Shown here: positions 9,490 through 18,399 of the stretch, piece after piece | Layout of the letters: each line of letters starts with the position of its first letter | Position numbering within the stretch: position 1 is the stretch's first letter | Origin: Bradyrhizobium australiense | GTDB lineage: Bacteria; Pseudomonadota; Alphaproteobacteria; Rhizobiales; Xanthobacteraceae | Assembly: GCF_013114825.1 (NCBI RefSeq) | Contig: NZ_JAAVLX010000002.1 | Span: forward strand, 372,001 to 436,000 | Reading direction: 5' to 3' | Length of the DNA: 64,000 nt | Notes under the pieces: model-generated | The model's database searches: none | What the model was told of the DNA's origin: nothing | Seen by the model: only the letters and a program-made list of their open reading frames with translations | Position numbers and translations under genes: made by a program

Positions 9490-9714
9490 ACCGCGCGGCG
9501 GGACTAAACAGGCGACTATAGTCCTGGAACGAATTCGACGTCCGCGCCGTCGATTACAGAAGGCATCCCATAGGTCCCGGGATGACGCTTCACATCCGTC
9601 GTTTACGCTCCCAAAGGGAGCCTCCGAAGAAACTTTAGAAGGAGAATCGAGCCCCGTTTTTTTGAAAACCTCTATTCTCTCGGAAACCCGAAGGAAGACT
9701 CATCGATGGAAGTG
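9490..9714. other. short intergenic region
   Basis: Non-coding. It holds the upstream region of the DUF3616-like gene and the 3' flank of the GH25 gene. A small inverted repeat (CTCCCAAAGGGAG near 9609) was seen, without a following T-run. Confidence 0.3.
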
Positions 9715-10335
9715 CTATTTCCCCCACCAGCTTTTCAGTTGAGCAGTTGTCCCACTGTAAAATTCTCGATCGCAGTTACCAATGCCATTAACACTGTGAG
9801 GCGTCGGACCGACGCCTCCATCGGTATATTGCCAAAGCGTCCATTCATTCCAGCACGGCGGCACAACTGCTGTAGGGCCATATTGCGCCAGCCAGAACCA
9901 ACAATTTTTCAGAACAGGATCGATCGCGGTCCCTAGAGCTCTTTTGATCGTGTGACCGCTATAAAACCCTGGCCATCTCCCAAGCTCCGAGTGAATGTGA
10001 GTAACGAATGATCTCGCTTCCTCAAGCGTCATACTACTGCCCGTCGGATTATCCTCAAAGTCGAGAACCACTACGGTATTCTTGTCTGGCTGCACTGTAT
10101 CGAGGAAATGCTGAGCTTGAGATACTCCGTTCGCTCCGGTGCCAAAATGATAAGCTCCAAACAAAAGATCAGCCTCCAGCGCCGCGGTCATATTCCGTTT
10201 GAACGTTGCATCCACATAGGACTCGCCTTGCGTCGCCTTTTGGATGATACCGAGCACCCCATCTTCTCGCGCTTTGTCAAAGCGAAGACGACTCCCGTTA
10301 TGATGCGATATATCGATTACGCAATTAGAAGCCAT
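9715..10335 (-). CDS. glycoside hydrolase family 25 muramidase (lysozyme)
   Basis: The 206-aa product matches single-domain GH25 lysozymes, which cleave the MurNAc-GlcNAc bond of peptidoglycan. Visible marks are the N-terminal strand VIDISHHNG with its catalytic Asp, IIQKATQGESYVDATFKRN, GAYHFGTG and the acidic DFEDNP pair, then WFWLAQYGP and WTLWQYTDGG near the end. The ATG at 10335 is chosen because GGGGAGGG lies just upstream. The in-frame TTG at 10350 would place the ribosome binding site inside the coding sequence. No signal peptide is present, as in phage endolysins, so it may be prophage-derived. No holin gene is visible next to it. Confidence 0.85.
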   Translation of the reverse strand: MASNCVIDISHHNGSRLRFDKAREDGVLGIIQKATQGESYVDATFKRNMTAALEADLLFGAYHFGTGANGVSQAQHFLDTVQPDKNTVVVLDFEDNPTGSSMTLEEARSFVTHIHSELGRWPGFYSGHTIKRALGTAIDPVLKNCWFWLAQYGPTAVVPPCWNEWTLWQYTDGGVGPTPHSVNGIGNCDREFYSGTTAQLKSWWGK

Positions 10336-10397
10336 CGTTGCCCTCCCCAATTAATTAAAGCTGCAAATTACATCCTGTTGACCGGCAGAATTAGCAT

Positions 10398-10676
10398 CTA
10401 CAAAGTTCGGCGCTCGCTGGAACACGAAGACGAAACGTCACGAGTCGCAGCCAAGCTACCCGCGACTAGGTATTCCGGAGAGAACACCGATCGAGTTCCT
10501 AGTTTAATCAGAATAGTAGTTGTTTCTGTTGCACCCACCGAAATGGAAAGCTGCGTAGGCATTGCCATCTCAACCATATCGCGCGGATTGTTGGCTCGCC
10601 TATCGCAGTAGCAAGAACAGACGAGACGCTCCTCGCCTTCAAAATCAATCGAAAATAAGCAATCCGAGCAATTCAA
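10398..10676 (-). CDS. small hypothetical protein, 92 aa
   Basis: The product starts with a Cys-rich segment (MNCSDCLFSIDFEG, then LVCSCYCDRR) that could bind a metal. It then has a hydrophobic stretch and a Ser-rich tail. No family is recognised, and the ribosome binding site is weak. It lies just upstream of the GH25 gene on the same strand. I rate the coding call low. Confidence 0.3.
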   Translation of the reverse strand: MNCSDCLFSIDFEGEERLVCSCYCDRRANNPRDMVEMAMPTQLSISVGATETTTILIKLGTRSVFSPEYLVAGSLAATRDVSSSCSSERRTL

Positions 10677-11049
10677 CCCTTTTGACTTCGTAGAAAAGTT
10701 GAGGTCGAAGCAAAATGCACCTGTTGAAAAACTATTTCAAGCTACCGACTGAAATATTTTTTGTTTCCAGAGGTGCAGCTTGGCAGTCCCGCGGCTAACA
10801 AGTCTCCCCGAATTCGCACACGACGGTTCAGTCTAATACTGCCCATGTCTAGCCTAACGACGGCTGGCCCTATCGGACCGTCCGATCTCAACCTGGATGA
10901 CGATCCGCGAGAGACCGCGGCTCTGGCAGAGCAACGTTCTATTCTCGAATAGTCCTCTTGGATCAACTGCGAACTGCGTTGCAACATTGCCGATACAGCA
11001 ATTGGTCACAATATCGGCGCAGCAAGATGAGCCGGCTGAACAAGCGCCA
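10677..11049. other. no recognisable gene (about 370 bases)
   Basis: Only short frames without motifs occur here. This is the 3' flank of the broken UvrD gene. Confidence 0.3.
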
Positions 11050-12029
11050 TTACAGCCCTACCGGATCCACCAACGATCGTGCATTCGTAGGCCGCACGAT
11101 TGTTACTAGCACTCGCGCTCGAGTTAGCCCTACGCGCAACAATCGACGGCTGCGCTCGAAGGGCGGTTGTTCGTTGCGCTCATCGAAGAAGCCGGACTTA
11201 AAAGCACCTTCGACCAAGACAACTCCATCAAACTCCTTGCCCTTGGCTTTGTGTATATTCATCAAGATACAACCGCCCTGAGAGTCGCGCTCAGCGGCGA
11301 TGAGGCGTTCCTGCTCGAGGATGCGCTTCACCAGATCGCTCGCGCCCGCGTAACTGCTTGAGGCGAGCCAGCGCTCTCCAAGCCCGACGCCAAGGCATCC
11401 GTTGCCCGAAAGAGGCGCACAAGCCGCACCTCGCGGAACAGCTCGCTGAGCGCCGGAATATTCTGAAGCAGCCGACGCGCCGCCTTCCAGTCCGCCACCG
11501 GCTCGCCGATCAACGTAAAACCGGCCGCTTGAGCGGCGACCAATGCCTTGGCGGCCTTGATCCGCGGTTCTTCGCCCTTCGCCACCTTGGTGGCGGCCTC
11601 GTCGTATTTCCGGGCGTTCTCGGCTGCCGTGTTGGTTTGCTCTTCGGCGTTCTTCAGCTTGTAGAAGCCGGCGATCACCCGAAGCGTCCGCGCCAGGTTC
11701 TCCGTGGCTGGCCCGGTTGGCCACTCTAGGATCGATGCGACGACGACCGCCGCCGCAGCCGACAGCTCCGCATCCCACACAACATCATGCTCGACGATGG
11801 AAAGCGGCCGATCGTTGTAGGTGCGAGGTTCCGAAAGAATCACCGACAGTTCGGAAATCAGCGAGTTGCTCCGCGACAGCACCGCGACGCTTGGCTTCTC
11901 GACACCCTTTTTGCGCAGCGTGCTGAATGTCCAGATTACCGCCGCATGCACCGTCGCGGGGAACACGTTCGCCCAATAGCTCACCTGCTTGACTTCAGGT
12001 GTCACCGGCAGCGGACTTTGATTGCGCAA
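11050..12029 (-). pseudogene. UvrD-like superfamily 1 helicase, C-terminal half, frameshifted
   Basis: Two minus-strand frames together encode the C-terminal half of a UvrD/Rep-type helicase. The upstream frame (12029-11328) has SVAVLSRSNSLISELS, the motif-IV region, and an alpha-helical insert. The downstream frame (about 11380-11050) has MNIHKAKGKEFDGVVLVEG (motif V type) and RLLRVGLTRARVLVTIVRPTN (motif VI). A frameshift lies near 11330-11390. The ATP-binding half with motifs I-III is absent; sequence upstream of 12029 belongs to another broken gene. UvrD-like helicases of this kind partner with OLD-type nucleases in Gabija and related defence systems, but no partner is left here. Confidence 0.75.
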
Positions 12030-12084
12030 TACCGCGTTAGCGAACTGGAGGATATTCGCAGATTGAGAGGACGATGGCAGGCGC

Positions 12085-12382
12085 AGGTGCGTCGTCGTGG
12101 CGTTCCCCCTCGAGCGAAGTCAGCCGCGAAGGCCGAAATGATGATGACCGGAATTCGCAAGCCCGAGTTCGCCGGATGGTCCTGCAACTGGAGACCGGAC
12201 ATGCCGCCCAACCTCACGTCTGTAATCAGACACGATGTCGCATCGAGTCGACCAAGAGCCAAAAACTCCTCCGCCGACGAAAATCCGGCGACATCGAAGC
12301 CTGAGGCGTCCAAGAAATCCTGCAGAGCCTCAAGAACCATTGAGTCATCATCCACACACGAGATTACGGTAGTGACGATCGC
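12085..12382 (-). pseudogene. FixJ-like receiver domain, broken C-terminus
   Basis: The minus strand encodes about 95 residues of a CheY-like receiver: ISCVDDDSMVLEALQDFL with the acidic pocket, the phospho-acceptor Asp in CLITDVRLGGMSGLQLQ, and IPVIIISAFA with the conserved Ser/Thr position. After that the frame is lost, with no alanine-lysine-proline (KPF) end and a string of Arg/Ser-rich residues. The DNA-binding domain of FixJ-type proteins is missing. It abuts the broken UvrD gene, which suggests junctions between insertions. Confidence 0.7.
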
Positions 12383-12386
12383 ATCG

Positions 12387-12803
12387 CGTGGACAGACGAA
12401 CAGCCGCTGGAAGCGCAACTCAGCACGATCGATGCTGAAATCATCGTGGTCGGCGAGACACAATACCGTAGACCATCTTGAGTGGGTCTATAAAGATTCC
12501 ATCCGGCGACGTGAGGAGATGCGACAAGCCGAAATCAAAAGAAAGCTAGAGGCCGAGACGGCTGATCGCGAACGGCTCATCAAGCTGGAGGCTGACCGCT
12601 TGAAGCGCCTAACTGACAACTCTGAGAACTACCAGCGCGCACAGACTATTAGGGCTCTCGTCTCCACCGTCATCGCCATACAGGCCGAAAGCATCAATCC
12701 GGATCGCATCACACGCTGGCAGGAATGGGCCCTGATGCAGGCAGACAAGCTCGACCCCATCGCTACCGGGCGGATCTGGGATGACATCAATGACAACACC
12801 TAA
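12387..12803 (+). pseudogene. C-terminal remnant of a coiled-coil protein, frameshifted
   Basis: The plus strand encodes a charged helical tail (EMRQAEIKRKLEAETADRE, then RLKRLTDNSENYQRAQTIRALV and RITRWQEWALMQADKLDPIA), clearly a coiled coil followed by a small domain. Upstream, the pieces WTDEQPLEAQLS and AEIIVVGETQYR are in another frame, joined by a frameshift near 12465. The segment resembles the tail of a conserved rhizobial protein of unknown role that I recall only loosely. The N-terminal part is gone. Confidence 0.45.
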
Positions 12804-13035
12804 GACAGTCTACGGCCAAGTCCTATCTATTCTCGTCGAGCAACCATTCAGACGGTGAGCAAGCGTGAGTCAAAGAGCGTAAGCGTCATTGCTTAGCGGA
12901 GCAGTGGCGCAAGCCAGCTTCGAAGCAACTTTTTGCGGGACACCAGTCTAGCAGCAATCTCGTCTGGATTGCCTATTCCAGATTGTTTGCACGATTCCGA
13001 TGCGCCCGGCGCTCAGTGACTCAATTGCGACGCGG
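12804..13035. other. 3' flank of the E2-E1-JAB operon
   Basis: Non-coding. No hairpin with a T-run that would be a confident terminator was seen. Confidence 0.25.
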
Positions 13036-13410
13036 TCAGCATCGCGATTGTCCAGGAGCTGACTTCCACTCGAACCAATATCCAAGATCGATCGCTTCAA
13101 TATAAAGGTTTCGTTCTCCATCAGGGGTGACCACGAAGTTGCTTTCTTTGCTTTGGTCTCCTGATCCAATCCAAAGCAGAAACGGAATGAGGCCGCTCGC
13201 CTTTTTCAAGGCAGAAACTACGTCTCCCTGCGCGTGCTTCGCGCGAGATAAAGGGGTGCTATCGACACTGCGCACGCGAGAGACAGCAGCTGCGTTGCCA
13301 GCGAGGATTTCTTGCTCGACCGTTGCGACCGGCGCAAAAACCAGTTCGCCAAGTTTCGGAAGCCAGCCATTCCTCCCCACGCTGATCATACTTGGCATGG
13401 CCGAGTTCAT
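13036..13410 (-). CDS. hypothetical protein, last gene of the E2-E1-JAB operon
   Basis: I do not recognise this 124-aa protein. It has no signal peptide or membrane segment. Motif-like stretches include SVGRNGWLPKLGELVFAPVATVEQEILAG and NFVVTPDGERNLYIEAIDLGYWFEW. The ATG (13410) shares one base with the stop codon of the upstream gene (TGATG), which is strong evidence for translational coupling and so for a role in the same system. An overlapping GTG at 13413 is an alternative start. It could be a small regulator, an immunity-like partner or a scaffold; nothing in the sequence decides. Confidence 0.6.
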   Translation of the reverse strand: MNSAMPSMISVGRNGWLPKLGELVFAPVATVEQEILAGNAAAVSRVRSVDSTPLSRAKHAQGDVVSALKKASGLIPFLLWIGSGDQSKESNFVVTPDGERNLYIEAIDLGYWFEWKSAPGQSRC

Positions 13411-14153
13411 CACCGCGCTTTACCCATGCCGTCGATGTCTGGCGCGTCATCCACCTTCGCCACGACTTTCATCGTCAGCTCCGCGCCGACGTGGCGTTGG
13501 AAGATAGCGGCGGCGTATCCGAAGGCGAATTCCGAAAGGTCGCTCGCGACGGGAGCCATCTCCGCGAGTAGCTGGCGGTGCGCCTTGTTGACATTAGGTT
13601 CGGACAACGCCTCGGACATTCCGTGGACGAGGACATAATCCGAAACGAAAAAGAACGTGTTCAGCAATCCTTTGTTGAAATACACGGCCCAGTCGGCTTC
13701 TTCGCTGTCGGCCTCGCTGGCCGCCTTCTCGAAAGCCGCGTCGATATCGTCGACATCGGGATGGTGGAAGGCGTAGTTGTTCCGGATCGTCGCGAGGCCG
13801 CTTCCCTTTCCGAACCGCTTCTTGAGTCGATCCAGCGCCTCCTTGGCCGGCGCGTCCAACAACGGGAGATACTCGCGCCCGAGCGGCCTCTTCAGGAAGC
13901 GGTCTTCGACGAGGCGCCATGCCTCCCACATCGCGCCGATCGTGAGCCGCACGAAGACCTGCGTCTGCGCGCCTTCCAGTCTCTGCTTCACGGGTTCCTC
14001 GGTATCGCCGTTGGTTAGGATGATGACCAGCTTCCAGAGCGCGTTGACCTGGTTCGATGCGTGGCCCAGCGCGAGAAAGAGCGAGCGCTCCTCCTTCTGC
14101 ATTCGGCGGAGCAGATCCTTCGTGACGGTCAGCCTGAGGATGTCGAGCGTCAT
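13410..14153 (-). CDS. helical protein with a HEPN-like Rx5H motif
   Basis: This 247-aa protein is predicted to be mostly helical and carries RNNYAFHHPD at residues 124-133. The spacing is Arg-x5-His, which fits the Rx4-6H active-site motif of HEPN ribonucleases (toxins, Abi proteins, Cas13-like effectors). A polar helix of about 30 residues precedes it (LVEDRFLKRPLGREYLPLL). The ATG at 14153 overlaps the stop of the DUF2235 gene by 4 bases (ATGA). An upstream in-frame start at 14273 would lie wholly inside that gene and encodes low-complexity residues, so it is rejected. In context it is a plausible RNA-cleaving effector. The HEPN call rests on the motif and helical character only. Confidence 0.7.
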   Translation of the reverse strand: MTLDILRLTVTKDLLRRMQKEERSLFLALGHASNQVNALWKLVIILTNGDTEEPVKQRLEGAQTQVFVRLTIGAMWEAWRLVEDRFLKRPLGREYLPLLDAPAKEALDRLKKRFGKGSGLATIRNNYAFHHPDVDDIDAAFEKAASEADSEEADWAVYFNKGLLNTFFFVSDYVLVHGMSEALSEPNVNKAHRQLLAEMAPVASDLSEFAFGYAAAIFQRHVGAELTMKVVAKVDDAPDIDGMGKAR

Positions 14154-15283
14154 GCCACGCCGACCTTCGGGTCGGCGGCCATGACCGCGCCGACAAGTTC
14201 GGCGGGATCGACCTGCTTCGCCCGCGCCCAAGCCACCAGGTTTTCCGGACGGTAGGTCGAGTCGCTGCGCCATCGATCGAACACCGAGCCGTCGATGGTC
14301 TCGTTGATGCGCGACGTCGTCGCGGCCGTACCCTTCTCAGGTGGGGTGCCCACCGAGCGGTAAAACCGCTTTGAGAAGAAGTGGTACCATCCCTTCCCGA
14401 ACTCGCGATATGAATCGTTGATGGGCGGCGCGGCTTCCGTCGTATCGATCTCGACCTTGTCCCGGTACGCAAGCCCCAGCGCGCCGGCCTTTTCCATGAG
14501 CCAGACCAGAGGACGCTGCGACAGCGGATCGCTGGCGTAACCGCCGCCGACGTTCGCGTGGCAGCCGACGAACCAGCGCTGCTCCACGTGTTCGATTGGA
14601 CGTTCGGGCGCTCCCGCCTCTCCGGTCTTGACGGTCCGCGTCCAGAAGGTCGCCTCGAAGTCCGCGCGGTGTTCGTCGAGAGCCAGCGCGTGGAAAGCAT
14701 ACTCGTTGTCGAGGCGAAGGTGCGTGTCGAGGAACCGGTACTTGTGGACCTTGGCTTCGGCGCTGCTGACCGGGATGCCCATCGACCCCACCGTGTCCCA
14801 AACGCCGACAAACTTGATCTTGGTCGGCCTCGAATACTTCGTGAGCCATCGTTCTTCGAGCGATGCGTTTTGCGCCAGTGGCTTTCCTAGCAGCGATCTG
14901 ATGGTCGGCGCGACGTAGAGACGGTACCTGGCGTAGAGTTGCTCGATCGACAAGGGCGCGCCGAGCCGCAGGATCCCGCACTTGCTGATTAGTCCCGACA
15001 GCGAGCGCGCAGTGTACGCTCCGCGGCTGAATCCGAAGATGAAGATCTCGTCGCCGTCGTCGAAGTTCTCGATCAGCCACGTGTAGGCCCGGATGATTTC
15101 ATCATCGATGCCGTAACCGGCAACGCCGCCCCGGATGACTTCCCCGCGGATCGTACCGACGCCTTGGCTGTAGTAGACGCGCTGGTCTTTGGTTTCCGCC
15201 GTCAGGCTCTTCAGCCGCCAAACGTTGGTATTGTTGTTGAGCGTGTTGAAGGTACCGTCGAGATAGATCGCGAGCCGCTTCAT
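14150..15283 (-). CDS. DUF2235 alpha/beta-hydrolase family protein
   Basis: The 377-aa product is a DUF2235 hydrolase: N-terminal MKRLAIYLDGTFNT, the nucleophile elbow GFSRGAYTARSL (Ser86), FVGVWDTVGSMGIP with a probable catalytic Asp, and WFVGCHANVGGGYASDPLS with the late His. DUF2235 domains occur in type VI secretion lipases and in uncharacterised membrane-associated hydrolases, and phospholipase activity is known for some members. No signal peptide is present, so the protein is cytoplasmic or associated with its four-TM neighbour. It overlaps both neighbours by ATGA. In this operon it is a good candidate effector, in the way that phospholipases serve CBASS, but that is inference. Confidence 0.85.
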   Translation of the reverse strand: MKRLAIYLDGTFNTLNNNTNVWRLKSLTAETKDQRVYYSQGVGTIRGEVIRGGVAGYGIDDEIIRAYTWLIENFDDGDEIFIFGFSRGAYTARSLSGLISKCGILRLGAPLSIEQLYARYRLYVAPTIRSLLGKPLAQNASLEERWLTKYSRPTKIKFVGVWDTVGSMGIPVSSAEAKVHKYRFLDTHLRLDNEYAFHALALDEHRADFEATFWTRTVKTGEAGAPERPIEHVEQRWFVGCHANVGGGYASDPLSQRPLVWLMEKAGALGLAYRDKVEIDTTEAAPPINDSYREFGKGWYHFFSKRFYRSVGTPPEKGTAATTSRINETIDGSVFDRWRSDSTYRPENLVAWARAKQVDPAELVGAVMAADPKVGVA

Positions 15284-16092
15284 GATGATGCCTTTTCCGT
15301 GCTCCCTTGCTGGGAGGCAGACTTCGGTTTGCGGGATCTCGGGCTGCTAGGGGGCTTAGGAGTGCCGCCCAAGTGCGGCGACTGAGTACACAGCAGGAGC
15401 TGTCGCGCGTATGTCCGCGCCGCCTCGAACGCGCCTGCTTCGGTGACGAACAGCGCGAGGTAAATCGCGTGCAGAACCGCAATCACCACCACGGCGAGCA
15501 GCTTCGCGTCGAAGGTGTTCGACAGGTCGACAGGCCAGCGATGCCAGAAGATCGCGAGGCAGATCGCGACGATCACGGCGTTGAGGAAGAAACCCGGAAG
15601 CTTCAGACCGAGCAGATTGCGACGGAAGCCATAACTTATGTTCTCGTTGAGCAGAATATCGAACTTCTTCGTGTCGCGGGTGTTCTCGCGTAGCCAGGTC
15701 GCGCCGCGGGCATAATATTTGTCGGCCGCGGCCGGATCGGCAGCCTCGTCCGATGCGGTGGGAGCCGGCTTCCCGAGCTTAGACGCGATGAACGCATGGA
15801 AGCCAGACTTCGTATCGTCATCGTAGGTGTCGTCGCGATGCCGCAGCGTGGTGGTTGTCGGCAGTCCACCCATGCGTTCGATCAGCTTCGGTTCGATCGC
15901 CTTGCCTCGCCTGCGCGCCACGTCGGCGAACGCCGCGAACAAGACGGTGAGCGCGGTTCCGGCGATCAAGTGCGTGAGTCCGAGACTGCCCCATGAGACG
16001 AAGATGGCGGCAAATGCGAAGGCAGGCGCGCCGGCGATGACCGCCGGAACAAGCCTGGCCTTCGTCGTGTATGCATCGAGAGGATTGTTCAT
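15280..16092 (-). CDS. four-transmembrane protein of the E2-E1-JAB operon
   Basis: This 270-aa protein has two N-terminal membrane helices (about residues 14-34 and 37-57) and a soluble region of about 100 residues ending in NISYGFRRNLLGLKLPG. Two more helices follow (about 165-183 and 196-216), and then a Pro/Ser/Lys-rich cytoplasmic tail. I do not recognise a Pfam family. The layout resembles a membrane effector or an anchor for the soluble operon partners. It overlaps the E2-E1-JAB gene and the DUF2235 gene by 4 bases each, so stoichiometric co-expression is likely. It is not clearly an S-4TM or SLATT protein of CBASS, whose motifs I do not see. Confidence 0.75.
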   Translation of the reverse strand: MNNPLDAYTTKARLVPAVIAGAPAFAFAAIFVSWGSLGLTHLIAGTALTVLFAAFADVARRRGKAIEPKLIERMGGLPTTTTLRHRDDTYDDDTKSGFHAFIASKLGKPAPTASDEAADPAAADKYYARGATWLRENTRDTKKFDILLNENISYGFRRNLLGLKLPGFFLNAVIVAICLAIFWHRWPVDLSNTFDAKLLAVVVIAVLHAIYLALFVTEAGAFEAARTYARQLLLCTQSPHLGGTPKPPSSPRSRKPKSASQQGSTEKASS

Positions 16093-18395
16093 TTCCTGCC
16101 CTCCTTACCCGGCGCTACCGGATTTCCGGCAGCGGATAGGGCCTCTACGGTGAAGTGGACATAGCCCGTCGGCGTGTGGATGAGCATCAAAAGAGGGAAA
16201 TACTGGCTGATCGAAAGTTTGGCCGCGGTCTTCACGTCGCGTCCCGACGGTCCGCTGGGGAAAAGATGGTTGTGCCAGGTACCGAGCGCGTACAGGGCGC
16301 CGCCCGATCCTTCGATCAGATCCTGCAACATGGGTTTCAATCCCTCGGTGCCGAGCACGAACTCGTCCCGTGAAAACCTGCTATCCGGAGGCGCCGGCAT
16401 CGTCCCGACGACATGGAAGGCGTTGGTGACGTCCGAATAGCGGCCGACCAGGATTCCGCCCGTCTCGGAGCCGGGCCGCGCCGCGACCTCGCGACGGATG
16501 GTCTCGTCGACGTCAGGGCTCAGGCGCACCACGCTTGCATTTCCATCGCCCACGATGACGCGCGGTGCTATCTCCATGCGCGCCCACTTCTGGTTCAAGC
16601 CGTCCGCGTCGAGACGACCGATCAGCAGGCAGCCGGCGCCCGGCAGCCCTTCCCGCTGCAGTCTGAGCACGTGCTCAGCCATCGGCGCCGCGAACGTCGA
16701 CAGCCGACCGTCGGACAGCGGCATCGTGATCGCGGAACATCCCTGGCCGATCGCGATGGCCTCGGCTTCCGTATTGAAGACTTCGCCCCTCAGAACGGAA
16801 TCCGCATGGATCAAGCGGTATGCCTCGCAGATCAGATCGGTCGTCGACGGGTTCGCGGATGGCCCCTCCACCGAGATGAGGCCTACGCTTCCGACCCCCA
16901 GCATGCAGGCCTCGACCACGTGGGGACGGTCAGCATCGACGCCCGGCAGCACCAGGGCCTCTCGCACGCTTGCCGAGCCCGTGGTGTTGACGATGGCAAA
17001 ACTGTCCGGTGCCATGATGGCCGTGATCGAACGGTTGTCGAACGCATGCGCGACGACGTCCGCATCGTGCGGTACCGCCTGGTGCTTGAAAGGTGCCAAA
17101 GCTTCCGCGAGGTAGAACGCCTTCGGGATCGCCCAGAAGCTCTCGACCATGTTCCCCGACGGCAGGATCCCGTGGCGGGCGAAATTGTGCGGCTGCATAA
17201 CGCCGTTGTCGACCACGGCCGCCGGGCCCCGCCCCGATCTCGCCATGTGAACGGCCATCTTCGAGCCGATGCTTCCGCATCCGATGAGCGTCCATGGCCG
17301 AAGCGCCTTCCCGTTGTCGCCGGCGGCGCGCCTTAGCAGTTCCGGCGAGACCTCCTCGCGGTGCATCGCGCTCCGCACCGGCTTGCCGCTGCCCTTCGCA
17401 AGCGCGTCCTTGCCACGCAGTTCGACCACGTATGGGCAAATCTCGATCGGCGAACCCGTCCCGATCACGTCGCACGGGCGCCGGGCGAGCAGCAGGACCG
17501 CGATTGGCTGCTCCATCCTTAGCTTGGATGCAGATACGCGAGTCTGTAGGATGCCGAGTTTCGGCTCCAGGAATTCACGGCATCCCAATTCCGTGGCTCT
17601 GGCGAGCAATTCGTCGATGGATGAGACGGTCTCGGGAAGGTATCGGTCGGCGACGAATGGCTGACCGGCAGCGGTTTTGCCGGACCAGGCGACCAACGCG
17701 TGAGTGTTGCCGCGGTAGCCGGTCTCACCGACCCGAACGAAGCGCCATTCGGCGACGATGTTCTGTCCCAAGGCGACGGGCGCGGTCTCGGAGAGCCCGA
17801 TCCTGTGTGTCATAGGGCCCGTGCCGTACGAGTAGTACCAAGCCGGGAAGGCCAAGCAGCCGCCGTCGCGCGTCGGCATGCGGGTGAGCCAACCTGCGTC
17901 GGCGACGATGACGTCGTCGATGCCGTCTCGCCGGACCGGCTCCCAGCCGTGCTGCGGATCGATCAGCTGCGCCATGGCCGCCTTATCGAGCCAATCGACG
18001 AGTTGTTCGAACAGTCCCCCCATGCCGCGCACTCGCAGGATCTCGCGCGGGGAACCAGCCACCAGGCAAGGCTCCGGAGGGCCGCCCCTCGAGGACGGTT
18101 GGATGTGGGGGTGACTGCGATCGAAATCGCTTCGGAGGTGGATACCGGGTGCTCCGAGCGGATAGCCCGCCGTGAAGAGCAAGGAAACCGGCTCGATCTC
18201 CCGCACGCCGGAAGGGCTGACTCCGGCGGCGCGCCAGGCGTTCGCCATCTCTGTGCGGATTTCGACGACGGCGAGCGTCGCCGCCGAGTTTTCGACGCGG
18301 TCGGCGGTTACGCGGACGACGGAAGGATGCGCCTCGATGAGGCGCAGTGCCCGTCTGACTGGTACGGGTATTTCGTCCGCGGTCGCCTCCGGCAT
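16089..18395 (-). CDS. fused E2-like / E1 (ThiF) / JAB-domain protein
   Basis: This 768-aa protein joins three ubiquitin-system activities in one chain. Residues about 1-160 look like a prokaryotic E2 (PEPCLVAG with a probable catalytic Cys110, then LFEQLVDWLDKAA). Residues about 360-600 are an E1/ThiF Rossmann domain (LIGCGSIGSKMAVHMARSG, GxGxxG at 372-377, VVDNGVM with the acidic turn, and HNFARHGI). Residues about 630-755 are a JAB/JAMM isopeptidase with Glu644 in SETGGILVGRY, His708 and His710 in GTWHNHLF, and SGRD (Ser717, Asp720). Such fusions are known from prokaryotic ubiquitin-like conjugation operons, and separate versions are Cap2 and Cap3 in CBASS. The start at 18395 is 5 bases from the MBL stop. 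Confidence 0.92.
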   Translation of the reverse strand: MPEATADEIPVPVRRALRLIEAHPSVVRVTADRVENSAATLAVVEIRTEMANAWRAAGVSPSGVREIEPVSLLFTAGYPLGAPGIHLRSDFDRSHPHIQPSSRGGPPEPCLVAGSPREILRVRGMGGLFEQLVDWLDKAAMAQLIDPQHGWEPVRRDGIDDVIVADAGWLTRMPTRDGGCLAFPAWYYSYGTGPMTHRIGLSETAPVALGQNIVAEWRFVRVGETGYRGNTHALVAWSGKTAAGQPFVADRYLPETVSSIDELLARATELGCREFLEPKLGILQTRVSASKLRMEQPIAVLLLARRPCDVIGTGSPIEICPYVVELRGKDALAKGSGKPVRSAMHREEVSPELLRRAAGDNGKALRPWTLIGCGSIGSKMAVHMARSGRGPAAVVDNGVMQPHNFARHGILPSGNMVESFWAIPKAFYLAEALAPFKHQAVPHDADVVAHAFDNRSITAIMAPDSFAIVNTTGSASVREALVLPGVDADRPHVVEACMLGVGSVGLISVEGPSANPSTTDLICEAYRLIHADSVLRGEVFNTEAEAIAIGQGCSAITMPLSDGRLSTFAAPMAEHVLRLQREGLPGAGCLLIGRLDADGLNQKWARMEIAPRVIVGDGNASVVRLSPDVDETIRREVAARPGSETGGILVGRYSDVTNAFHVVGTMPAPPDSRFSRDEFVLGTEGLKPMLQDLIEGSGGALYALGTWHNHLFPSGPSGRDVKTAAKLSISQYFPLLMLIHTPTGYVHFTVEALSAAGNPVAPGKEGRK

Positions 18396-18399
18396 CGGA

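Noticed and set aside
14154..14273. N-terminal extension of the Rx5H protein to 14273
   Set aside because: It is wholly inside the DUF2235 gene and Gly/Arg-rich; the ATGA overlap at 14153 gives a better start.
15280..16092. CBASS S-4TM or SLATT effector
   Set aside because: The four helices fit, but I see none of the sequence features of those families, and no CD-NTase is present.
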